Assembly (NCBI GenBank): GCA_922989275.2
Contig: OV277859.1
Coordinates: forward strand, 83,262,198-83,326,197
Origin: Gari tellinella
Lineage: Eukaryota; Mollusca; Bivalvia; Cardiida; Psammobiidae
Direction: 5' to 3'
Length of the DNA: 64,000 nt
A program made the translations under genes and the position numbers. Of the stretch, positions 54,436 through 64,000 are shown piece after piece. Position 1 is the first letter of the stretch, and the number at the start of each line of letters is the position of its first letter. Under the pieces are notes generated by a model. The model worked only from the letters and a program-made list of their open reading frames with translations, made no database searches and was not told the origin of the DNA.

Positions 54436-55444
54436 TAGCAGCATTTCTTACCATTACTTTTTAAGACGACGTAAATGTCATAATTTTCAACATCGATGTC
54501 TGATTAAAGTCTCAACCAATAGACAGGAGGAAAGAAACTACGTATGTCATACCCATTGTTTCTATATCTGAAATATTAACACAACATTCATAATATATGT
54601 TGATTAAATATTAAACGTAACGGAGACAAGGGCATCAACACAGTTGACTACATGTATTTCGAAATGAGTTTCACTTATTTTAACGTTACAAATTAGTTGT
54701 CAACTTTTATAGCGACCACAGAATGACAAAACAAAGTGTGACAGGCGAATAGCTCAACTTCTTTTATTATAAATGTTCATATAGTATACTGGCTTAAATA
54801 TACAAACAAAATAATACATGGTTAATACAATAAGGTGCATAATTTCATATTTTTAGTCAAATTCTTATTGAATTTGACTTAGACTATTGACAATCTTTGT
54901 TTTGATATCAAATAAGAATACATAAAGTTGAATTCCTGAACAAATAAGTATTCTATAGTGTATGAATATCTTTTTTGTCACTGGTATTATATCCTTTGTA
55001 AATACAAAATCCTATTAGGATAAGAACCTTGTTCACATCCTTAAAGCGAGTGTCGTTATTTTTATATCCTAATATGAACGTTTTTAAGGAATATATGTTA
55101 TTTTTCAATAGCTTCAACCTGTCGTAAAGTGCCTCAAATATATTCCCTATGGTCGCTGAAAACATGTTTTAATATGGTTACGTTGTGACTATGACAGGAG
55201 AAACTGTCTCACACGAAAGTTCCCACCCTAAAATACTTTGTTTAAAACGGCAATGTTCCAAATACAATAAGCCCCGGGGCTATATTCTGTCACATTCTTC
55301 GAGCGTGCCGATAACTTCACCTTCCTGGACACGTGGCCTCAATTAAATGCTTGCAGTCCTCCTCTGTCCCTGAAGCTTATTTGTCTTTATTATACAACAC
55401 GTTCTCTCAATCCCTACTGCTCAAAAACTATATTCTGTAATTGT
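54436..55444. other. About 1 kb without recognised feature
   Basis: AT-rich; no repeat family, RNA or credible exon. Confidence 0.4.
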
Positions 55445-55606
55445 GTTAAAACAGTTGGCGTTTAAAGCGGGATGAAAGTAAAGCAGAAAGCTCCGTTAGG
55501 AGCTTTCTGCTTTACTTTCAACCCGCTTTAAGTATCCACCTTTCTTGAATACCGAAAGAAGCCTTTATTTGATTGGTCGTAATTCAGGGGATTTTCTGTT
55601 ACTGTC
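55445..55606. mobile_element. F3-like MITE with module II hairpin
   Basis: TTTAAAGCGGGATGAAAGTA, then AAGCAGAAAGCTCCGTTAGG and its mirror, then ATCCACCTTTCTTGAATACC and TTTGATTGGTCGTAATTC, ending GGGGATTTTCTGTTA. The core combines F2-like outer arms with the F3 AAAGCTCC centre. Confidence 0.7.
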
Positions 55607-55769
55607 TAATAAAATGGCATTTTTGGGCGACATCAGCACATTATAAAGACCCCTGAAGGGACTTTCGTTTAATTTGACAGACTATGAACCTAAATTGAGA
55701 AACAAAACCCTTCGAACTCTTGAATAGATTTTATTCTCTTTTTCATTTTTAATTAAAGCTTGAAAAACG

Positions 55770-56017
55770 ATGGGGGAATATCATTTTCTTTCCTAACAAA
55801 CGCGTTGTTGTTTTTGTTCAAAGGAAGTATAACCTTTGCGTATAGTTTAGAACAGGTCAAACGCTAACTAACCCAACATCTGATTTGTGTCCATGTCGTT
55901 GGCCACTTGCACTTTTATAAGTCTTCAACATGTTCAAGTACATGTTATCTTGTATATGTTATCGCTTTGCGATTTGTTTTGTTTAAACGGGAGACAATAA
56001 TGTCTTCTCTGATGTGA
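55770..56017. mobile_element. F1-like element, highly degraded
   Basis: GGGGGAATATCATTTTCTTT, CCTAACAAACGCGTTG, and at the far end TTTTGTTTAAACGGGAGAC and AATGTCTTCTCTGATG. No palindrome left. Confidence 0.5.
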
Positions 56018-56695
56018 AAGTGTGTTTCTAACACTTGTTCTTTAAGTGATTCACAACCAAATCAGTTCAGGAATTCGGAAAACAATGGTACAATTCGAGA
56101 TATGTTTCATTGACATGCCTATGTCATTGTTGGTTCATTCAAAATTAAAATATATCATATGACGTTCACATTGTTCTATTCGATAACTCATTCTAAAATT
56201 TATTTTATAAACTAATAATAACAATTCTTGTAATCTTAGTAACTACATTGTAAGAATTTCGCTATTTCAGTTCCATGTGAAGCGCGTTTTAACGAATAAC
56301 TCCTGTGTGAAAAGAGCGCTATATAATTCTGGTATGATGATAATGAATAATAATAATAATAACAACTAATACAATTGGTCTTTTTGAACCCTTTTGGCAG
56401 ATTTGTTTAACCATTCCCTAACAGAAATGCATGTTCACACTGTTATTTATACGATTTCAATGATATATTATTGTCTTTTAACCGATTTAAACCTATAGTA
56501 TATATATGAGTCAATATTTTTTTATGTAACAATTCTGATGTCAAGGATGAGATTATTTTTATATTCTCTCTGAGGTTAATGGCTTACATTATAGCACCAT
56601 GCATGTCTATACTGTGTAAATATGTTACAGAAGGAGCTTAAATGTACCCAGATTGTCGAGGTGTGGTGTATATTTACACCATTGCAAAACTATTT
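56018..56695. other. No recognised feature
   Basis: AT-rich, with an (AAT)n run at about 56345-56363. Nothing else. Confidence 0.4.
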
Positions 56696-58428
56696 CCTTG
56701 ATGTAACAATCCTTTAAACAAGTACAATGTCATTAAATGAATGAAAACAATTTTATTAGGTGTTTCATCTCAAAGGAATAGCATCTAATATATTTCCTTA
56801 ATAGTAAATTTTGCAAATTATATCAGACGATTTTATTCTCCAATCATGTACGGTTTGCGCCTAAAATAACTGTCATAATTGACATTTTGTGTTCACACTG
56901 ACAAAACATTCAGAACTTGAACATGATTCCTCTGATATTCCATGATGTAGTATAATACATACATTCATTTAGAGCAAACGTTGCACTAAACTGCCATAGT
57001 CTGTGAATTATATTTGCTAAAAAGAAGATAGTTACATCAAGGAATCTGCAGCTACAGCAATGTTACATTAAGGAAAATACAAAGATATATCAAACGTCAA
57101 AAGTTTGATAAACATGAACAAACTGTAAACAAAACAATTAAACATTTTAGAATTGTTCACAGGGCTTAGCCATTGCTTACTTAGTATCAAAACTTGGGTT
57201 GTTTGAAAGTTATTCCTTATTATTAGTGACTGGCTGTTACAGTAAAGAAGCAAATATGTTACATTAAGGAAATATATGACTCTTCTAATACATAAAGCTT
57301 AAAGAAGAGTTTGACTGCCAACTTAGTATACATCTAGTCTCTTCAAGTATAAATACTTTACTATGACATTCATTTCGGGAACTAAAAGACCTATGCAACT
57401 ATCATTTTACAGTCCCGTTACATAACTGAATTCATATGGTTACTGCAAGGATCACAATATCATTGTGTACTTGATTTGCCAAGTTCTAAATGAAAACGGA
57501 TGCATGATATATTCAACAATGAGCAGAATACATGGACCAGGTTTTCCTATCTAGTTTGCACTTATTTTTAAGGGCTTGGGTTTACTGTAGCTTATAAGAA
57601 GAAAAAAATAGTGTAAATGTGTTACAGAAAATATATAGAGATATTAGTTATTTGCTGTAACACAAAGTAGGCTCTTAATAAAAGGCTTACAATACAAAAT
57701 TCATGCCATATTTTTAGTTTCTTGTCAAAATAAATGGAAAAGTTTATTCAATTACTAATCGAACATAAAATGAAAATATTGAACTGTTTTGCAATTTATA
57801 TTCCTTTATGTAACAATGTTATTTTCCTTTATGGAACGATGTATTTTCCTTGATGTAACAGCTAAGGAAAGTAGCAAAGTTTCAGGAAGAATTTAAAATG
57901 ATTTTCATAATAATAATTGTTGAAATAATGCCTACCAACTTCAAAAAACGAATTTTCAAATTCTATATAAAACCTTCCTATTCTATTAAAATCTTACAGC
58001 TGTTTTCCTTAATGTAACGAAATACCTCCTTGGTGTAACACACGTTTAACAGGATTTGTCCTGTGGCTAATACTAGTAAACAAAAGCAGCTCATGTTTTC
58101 TTTCATCCCTTGCTCCCCCTAATAAAAAGTATTCTTTTCAATGTAAAATACCTGTATACTTGAAAGAATTTTTCTGTTATTGATTTTTGGTCACTGGTTT
58201 CCTTGAAAAAACGGTATCTGGTCCTTGATGTAACAACATCACTGTTACATCAAGGAACGTTACATCAAGGACGTATTTCACCTAAATGACCTTCTAACCT
58301 CATTAATTTCCGCTAAATACTGGAACTACATGACACGATTTACCATAGCTCAAATTCATACATTTGGTGCAAAAAGAGAATAATGATTATTGCAGTCAAA
58401 GGCATAATAATACATCGTTACATCAAGG
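56696..58428. repeat. Cluster of 13 CCTTGATGTAAC motifs, both orientations
   Basis: Forward-type copies at 56696, 57803, 57826 (one mismatch), 57848, 58007, 58028 and 58223; reverse-type (GTTACATCAAGG) at 57031, 57062, 57258, 58244, 58259 and 58417. The middle base varies (G/A/T), most copies are followed by AA/A, and the flanks are unrelated. Nothing similar occurs elsewhere in the window. The segment matches no MITE family and has no clear gene. Confidence 0.85.
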
Positions 58429-59604
58429 AAGTGTTTAAAATGTATGGTACTAGTCTCGGCACTAAAATTGTCAGTGATTCCCTATTTCAAATCACGCGCT
58501 TAAAACTTCTTTCCGCCATTGGTGCCTCAATGTTCACTCTTCAAAATGGAGATGTTTTGGTATAAATATCTAAGGAAAGCAACTCTGTACTTAACTCGAA
58601 TTGGAAATTGTTACATCACTGAATAGGATCCAGGGACAGTGATTAACGATGAAAAAAGGTATTGAAACTGAGGAATTCACACAATTTTATTGTTTATATG
58701 AAGACAGATATAGTTAAAGTAACCTATATTGGCACACTACTGAAATAGTTCAGATATTTCACAGAAAGTCAATAGATTAAATCAATAATAACTATTTTAG
58801 GGACACTGCAAAACTGACTTTTCTTCTGTTTCAATGTCAAATAATTAAAAGATTCTGCATATCTCTTGCTTTGTTTTTGATAAAATGTGAATATAAACAC
58901 GTTAATATTAGCTTAAGATAACAATTATCCCTTTTCCGAGTATGATCTTTCAAAAAATTTACAAGGACATGATTTTGTTACATAAAAAAATATTGACTCA
59001 TATATATATGAGACGAGTATAGACAATAAAAAAGTCACTGCACGACAATGTCAGGCATTTAGTAGTCATTTGCCCTTCTTAGGATACATTGGCACTTGGG
59101 CTAAAGCCCTCTCGTGGCGAATATAACCTTAGTTTGGCCAATAATTACTGAGTACACTCTCACTGCCGTATTGTAACTGCATATTGCAAAATACATTCTT
59201 GTACATATGTATTGCAAAAAGGAAGGGATGTTGACTATAATCAGAGTGATGCTGTAGAAGCTCTCTGAACTGAATCTACAATGTTTGTTTTTAACAGGTA
59301 TACTTTCTTCACTGTTTCCTAAATGACGCGAATATTCGTCACTAGGGTCACTTGGTTCCGAAAATCAATATAAGGTAAGCACTGTGCATTAAATAATGCA
59401 GAATAAATTCAAAAATCGATAGGCGCAAAATTGTTTTTCTTGCGTGTTTATAGTTTTGGCGATAACAAGATGGCTTCTCTGTTGCCATTGCACATTACTC
59501 TGCTTGTTAGTATATTGACGCATACTCACGCGAGAAAATATATAAATACAAAAGTTATGGCCGCTAATAGCCCTGTACATGCCTATTGCAATTTTACAGA
59601 TATT
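58429..59604. other. No recognised feature
   Basis: About 1.2 kb. A weak extra motif (TTGTTACATCACTG) at 58609. A plus-strand open stretch at 58383-58565 has no recognisable domain. Nothing else. Confidence 0.4.
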
Positions 59605-59777
59605 TGAAAACCGTTTGGATTCAGATCAGACGCCGAGTAACTCGGCGTCTGATCTAAATCCAAACTGTTTGACACTTGTGTTTAGTGTACTAGATTAAGA
59701 AATGTTTTAATATGAATTTGACAGACTTAATGGAAGCTAATTTTAAAGCAGACGATATTATAAAAGGAGAAGGTTTA
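59605..59777. mobile_element. F8 MITE, left end missing
   Basis: Module I is perfect apart from one base (AGATCAGACGCCGAGTAACT and mirror, 59612-59670). The right arm has TTTAAAGCAGACGATATTA and AGGAGAAGGTTTAA. Confidence 0.75.
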
Positions 59778-59919
59778 AGTGAATTCTGTATCAACATGTC
59801 CATGGCAACACTTCGATCAATGATATCACCCAGACGGCCTTATCATCGTAAAATAGCATCACTACTGGTGCATTTTACATAAAACAATAAAACGTTATTT
59901 AACTTAATTTCTCTAAGTT

Positions 59920-60304
59920 CTCGTCTGCTTGAAAATGTCGTTTGCAAACAAATCAATATTCAGTGTTCATTCTATATCTATATGATATAGAAGGATTTCG
60001 ATTTGAGTTTTATCTTTACTTTCATCCTGCTTCGAGCTGCCATCTTTAATTCACGGAATATGCTCCAAAGAATCACACATATTGGAGAAAACTTTTTTCT
60101 TTCCAAACAAAATTAAACACATATGCAATGCAATAGAATGTAGAAAAAATATCCATTTTGGATATCCATTTTGAAACTTTGAGAAAAACAGCAGACGACA
60201 TGGCAGTCGTGAATAGGTTGGATATAACTGTCCTCTTAAGGGAACTGCAACAAAGGTCATTGTAAAGTCGTTGTTGGGAGGGCCGTTGTAGGGAGGGGAC
60301 ACTG
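59920..60304. repeat. F7/F8 relics
   Basis: 59920-59950 has TCTCGTCTGCTTGAAAATG. 60170-60304 is the right end of an F7 element: AAAACAGCAGACGACATGG, TCGTTGTTGGGAGGGCCG, GTTGTAGGGAGGGGACACTG then TA. Confidence 0.65.
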
Positions 60305-60340
60305 TAAAGGGCCATGGGAACAAGGGGGCACCTAGCTATG

Positions 60341-60865
60341 TCCCATATATGGGATCGTGGGCACAAATGGGTAAATGGAAGACCATAACATGTTATGCCA
60401 CTGTACATAGTACGCTGGATATAAACATCACACGGCACCAATAAAACATTTCAATTTTCATTGCGTCCACAATCACGAAAAACATGTAATATGAGTAAAG
60501 AGCAGCTCAATACAGATTGGACAGTACATTCGTGTTCTTAGTACATGCACTATTCAACATACATAAGTAATGAGTGCCTGTAAAAACATCGCCATGATAA
60601 TTGCCCTAGGATCTCAGACCATCAATAATGGCTGCTCAGTTTTATATCAGGAACATGTCCTTTACTCATATTACATGTTTTTCGTGATTGTGGACGCAAT
60701 GAAAATTGAAATGTTTTATTGGTGCCGTGTGATGTAATGTAATTCATTAGGGCCAGACCTTTAATGGCTTCGCATGCTGTTTATATCTAGCGTACTAACA
60801 TGTACAGTGGCATAACATGTTATGGTCTTCCATTAACCAATGTGTGCCCATGATCCCATATATGG
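60341..60865. mobile_element. F9 foldback element
   Basis: The left arm 60341-60500 and right arm 60660-60865 are inverted copies (TCCCATATATGGGATC, AGACCATAACATGTTATGCC, GTGCCGTGTGATG, CAATCACGAAAAACATGTAA and mirrors). The right arm carries about 45 extra bases (GTAATTCATTAGGGCCAGAC region). The 160-base loop is unrelated to other families. A diverged arm fragment occurs at 28.0 kb. Confidence 0.85.
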
Positions 60866-61240
60866 GAGATAGGCAAACAGTGTAGACTCTGATCAGACGC
60901 CGCATTATGCGGCGTCTGATCAAGTCTACACTGTTTGCTGATAGGAATTTCAATATAAAACAAAACGAAATTTTGACCAGGTATCCCTTTGATAAAAAAT
61001 GGACTAATCCAGTATATAAACATGGAAGAATCCACTGGGCGCAAATGGGTTAAACGAAACGAAACGCAATGCATTTCCCTGACAATGTCAATCGTCTGCT
61101 TTAACTCTCTTACCGCTAAAATATCGTATGCATTGGTAGTGTGGTCTGCAATATTTTTAAGTCAGCTTTAGGGTTGTTTTGACTGAAGAAATGTCGATAC
61201 GAGTGTCAAACTGTTTGGTTTCTGATCAGAACTTTGGAAC
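60866..61240. repeat. Isolated module I and an F8 left arm
   Basis: 60872-60945: GGCAAACAGTGTAGACTC, TGATCAGACGCCGCATTATG and a perfect mirror, with no F8 or F1 ends. 61083-61235: TCAATCGTCTGCTTTAACTC, TTTTGACTGAAGAAATGTCG, GTGTCAAACTGTTTGGTTTC, then decay. Confidence 0.7.
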
Positions 61241-62052
61241 ATAGCTCTTTTCAGACATTAATTTTTGACGTAATAACTTCTTAAAAAGTACAATTTCTAA
61301 AATTTGATTTTGAAATATATCCGTTTAGATGTCTGAATTCTTTAATGTAAATAAAGTTTCATTACAATTGAAATGGTTAAATGTCCATTTTTCAAAAATA
61401 AATTTCCTTCTTGCTAATGTCAAAATTCGACATGTTTTTTCGAACGCTATGAACATTTTCTAGATCAGTACATCTACATTTTGATTTATCCTGGTTTAAT
61501 ATGAAAAATGAGATTGAGCTTTCACCAACTTCTTTTTGTTTTACATAATAGTAGATTAAATTTTTCTTATATTTTCACGATGTGTTTAGTATAAGCAATA
61601 TTTTCTTAAATCTTATAAAAGAAATTTTATTTAAAACTGTTCATTGTTTGCATAATTGACTGATTTTATTTGAAAGAAAGTTTAAACTTATTTAAAAGAA
61701 CAAAGCCGCAAGGATAACTAAAGTATCAAATTTGTTAAAATAAATACCTCAAAATTACACAAAAAGGTCCAGTGCTCTGGAGTAAGGGTTATTAAGGTTA
61801 ATATTTAATTTATCGAGTTATGTTATATTATCGGGAATTATACCAGCATGTAGTTTAAGCCGCATTGTGTTTTTCAGAAACCTGCATAAAACGGTTGTTT
61901 GGAGTCCCATTTGTACTACGTGGGATGTGATTCTTTCACAAAACCGGCTTTATCTAAGAAATTTGCTTTTTAAATTTTATTTATAATATTTTTGTGCTGC
62001 ACAAATTAAAAAGCCTCCCTTGTGAATGGAAAGAAGGACAACTTTGTAAATA
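61241..62052. other. No recognised feature
   Basis: About 810 AT-rich bases; nothing recognised. Confidence 0.4.
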
Positions 62053-62252
62053 CAGGGCTCCAGATAACGGAAGTATTTCGAAAACTAAAATCTGTATTTC
62101 TGCTTTTAAACCCAATGGTGTCATACTCATTAAAAGTGTCTCGAAGAGACGGTTTAATCAGTAGTAACACCACAGCATTCGGTGCTGAAATGAGTAGAAC
62201 ATGTTAGATTAGTTCAGATTACTCCCGCTTACATGTTTATCTGGAACATCTG
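62053..62252. mobile_element. F4 hAT-like MITE, diverged
   Basis: CAGGGCTCCAGATAACGGAA at the left; internal GGTGTCATACTCATTAAAAG, TCTCGAAGAGACGG, TTCGGTGCTGAAATGAGTAG; right end decayed (TTATCTGGAACATCTGG). Confidence 0.82.
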
Positions 62253-62253
62253 G

Positions 62254-62433
62254 TTAACACTTATTCTACTGCACAGACGTCTGCTTTGACATTGTCGTCT
62301 GCAAAATGTGTTCAGTTTAGATTTATGCATTGTTTTAATTAAACAAACCTTAAGACGAGCGTTACGCGGCGTCTTTCTGGATTCAAACAGTTTGTAAACT
62401 CCGTAAAGTTACGACCAGTAGGCACAGGGTTAA
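62254..62433. mobile_element. F8 MITE, half the palindrome lost
   Basis: TTAACACTTATTCTACTGC, ACATTGTCGTCTGCAAAATG, then CTTAAGACGAGCGTTACGC and GGATTCAAACAGTTTGTAAA, ending CACAGGGTTAA. It begins directly at the end of the F4 copy. Confidence 0.75.
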
Positions 62434-62524
62434 ACACTATGAGATCCAGTGACAACGTGTAAATATTATTCACGGTGGGTAAGCGATTAAAACAATTACG
62501 GAGAATCTATACCTTGAGCTTGCT

Positions 62525-63660
62525 GAAAAGGACTGTTTCAGCCTTGTCCGCTCTCTTACTCAAACACTTCTTTTTTTATCTTCACCAATCTTGCTACAAA
62601 TGTTTATAAGTATAGAATCTAGGTCAGGTTCAATAACTAGCAAAATCGCATAAGGCATGTCTGAGTTATTGCCCTTGAATAATTAAAAAATGACTGTTTC
62701 AGCATTTTCTGCTCTCTAACACAAACACTTTTTATTGGATCTTCACCAAACTTGCTGACAACGTGTATTGGTATTAAATCTAGGTCAAGGAAAAAAATCG
62801 AATACAGTTGAATGAAAATCCTTCAAGAGGTAAAGGAGAAATGGAGTGGTCATTTATTACTTAACTTATTACCAACACGGCTAAGATGAAGCACATGCAA
62901 CCATTGACCAAATATTTGGCTAAAAATAGAATAAAAACTGGTCCTTTTACAGAGTGGACAGGGCAAAAATAAGGATAAAATAACACACTTTTAGTCATTC
63001 AAGGGCAATAACTTCAACATGCCTTGTACGATTTTGGTAGTTAAGATGACTGACCTAGCTTTAATATTAATAAACAATTTCAACAAGTTTGGTGAATATC
63101 TGATAAAAATTGTATGTGTTAGAAAGCGAAAAATGCTGAAACAGTCATTTTTTAATACATAAAGGGCAAAAACTCAGATATGCCACATGCGATTTTTGTA
63201 ATAATCAAACTAGTCCTAAATTTTACATAATTAAACATATTCTGCAAGTTTAGTGAATATCCGATAAAAACTGTATGTGTTAGAGTGCAAAAAAGACTGA
63301 AACAGTCATTTTTTATTAATTAACAGGCAATAACTGAGATATACCTTATGCGATTTTAGTAGTAATCAAACTAAACCTTGATTTTATATCAATAAACATT
63401 TTCAGCAAGTTTGGTGAAGATCCAATAAAACGTATTTGTGTTAGAGAGCAACACTTGCTGAAAACAGTCATTTTTTAATACATAAAGGGCAAAAACTCAG
63501 ATATGCCACATGCGATTTTAGTAATAATCGAACTAGACCTAAGTTTTATATGAATAAATATTTTCAGCATGTTTGGTGAATATCCGATAAAAGCTGTTTG
63601 TTTTAGAGTGCAAAAATGACTGAAGCAGTCATTTTTTATTAATTAACAGGCAATAACTCA
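62525..63660. repeat. 160-bp repeat units in divergent orientation
   Basis: Two units read on the minus strand (62525-62682, 62683-62801) and about four on the plus strand (from 62994; CAGTCATTTTTTAAT-type joints near 63149, 63310, 63473 and 63632, about 160 bp apart). Shared words: AAGTTTGGTGAAGATCC, TGTATGTGTTAGA, CTGAAACAGTCATTTTT, GGCAATAACT, ATGCGATTTTAGTA. The two sets face away from a 190-bp unrelated centre. Confidence 0.88.
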
Positions 63661-64000
63661 AAAATACCTTATATGTATATGCCATAACTGACTGATGGAT
63701 GGACGGGCGGAGGTAGATACGGTTGCCCCCAGTGAAGTTGATTTCGGCTGTATCACGTGATACTAAGCCGTGTGGTAATGTTTATGACAGACGTTCTATT
63801 TTCGGTTTGTTATGATTTCAAATCGCCCCTTTTTGGTGATTTAGGTCCGTCTTCATCATTTCATAGATCAGTTTGGCCCATAAGAATGTTCAAACATTAT
63901 TATTAATCGTTATTGTACTTCAGGCATTAAGAAAAGGTCTGAAAACACAATGGGACTTTAACTAATTGATCTTTAAGTTGTTATATCATACATGCATTTT
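63661..64000. other. Array end and unrecognised sequence
   Basis: A short GACTGATGGATGGACGGGC simple stretch closes the repeat array. The remaining bases are unrecognised. Confidence 0.4.

Noticed and set aside
58383..58565. Small gene overlapping the CCTTGATGTAAC cluster
   Set aside because: 60 codons, no recognisable domain, and one of the repeated motifs lies inside it in the same form as outside.
62994..63640. Hammerhead-ribozyme retrozyme array (known in bivalves as short tandem units of similar length)
   Set aside because: I looked for the conserved CTGATGA and GAAA core in the 160-bp units on both strands and did not see it.

Overview
This window looks like non-coding-rich DNA from a eukaryotic nuclear genome, most likely a bivalve mollusc (a dreissenid mussel or relative is my guess, from the general style of the repeats; no search was possible). 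It is AT-rich and has no bacterial gene organisation. There is no long open reading frame. It holds two intact tRNA-Thr genes, one decayed Tc1 transposon, what look like the last two coding exons of one host gene, and a very dense cover of short non-autonomous DNA transposons (MITEs).

I sorted the MITEs into families by their ends. F1: ends CAGTGGAGAA, TA target. F2: TTAACCCTTTACC ends. F3: CAGTAGAACCTCTCTATTAC ends, TA target. F4: CAGGGCTCCAGATAAGGG ends, 8-bp target duplication, hAT-like. F5: CAGGGGCCCG or CAGGGACCCG ends. F6: fragments around a TGATCAGAGGGCTCC palindrome. F7: CAGTGCTCCCTCTCTACAAC ends, TA target. F8: TTAACCCCTTCACTGCC ends. F9: a large foldback at 60.3-60.9 kb. F10: CAGGGCTGCCA ends. 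F11: CAGGGATTA ends. F12: CAGTGTAACCTCC end. The striking point is that families with unrelated ends carry the same central near-perfect palindrome. Module I (CAAACAGTTTGGATCC, then GATCAGACGCCG and its mirror) sits in F1, F7 and F8, with relatives in F5 and F6. Module II (CTTAAAGCAGGTTGAAAG, then TAAAGCAGAATGCGCC and its mirror) sits in F2 and, in a variant form, in F3.

Layout: 1-7.5 kb, MITEs. 7.5-9.8 kb, the 3' end of a plus-strand host gene whose last intron is packed with MITEs. 9.8-25.8 kb, MITEs with tRNA-Thr at 21.74 kb and nested F1 copies at 23.0-23.5 kb. 25.82-27.40 kb, a complete but dead Tc1 element. 27.4-42.3 kb, MITEs, three tRNA-like sequences and a TTAA-flanked 1-kb element. 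42.32-48.50 kb, a 59-bp satellite of about 105 copies with local higher-order structure, apparently expanded inside an F8-type element. 48.5-55.6 kb, more MITEs and a second, identical tRNA-Thr on the minus strand. 56.7-58.4 kb, an unexplained cluster of 13 copies of a 12-bp motif (CCTTGATGTAAC) in both orientations. 59.6-64 kb, MITEs, a long foldback and a 160-bp repeat array in divergent orientation.

No operon-like or metabolic unit is visible. What ties the region together is the transposon ecology: elements insert into each other, share one target TA or TTAA with a neighbour, lose their central hairpin, and in one place seem to have seeded a satellite.
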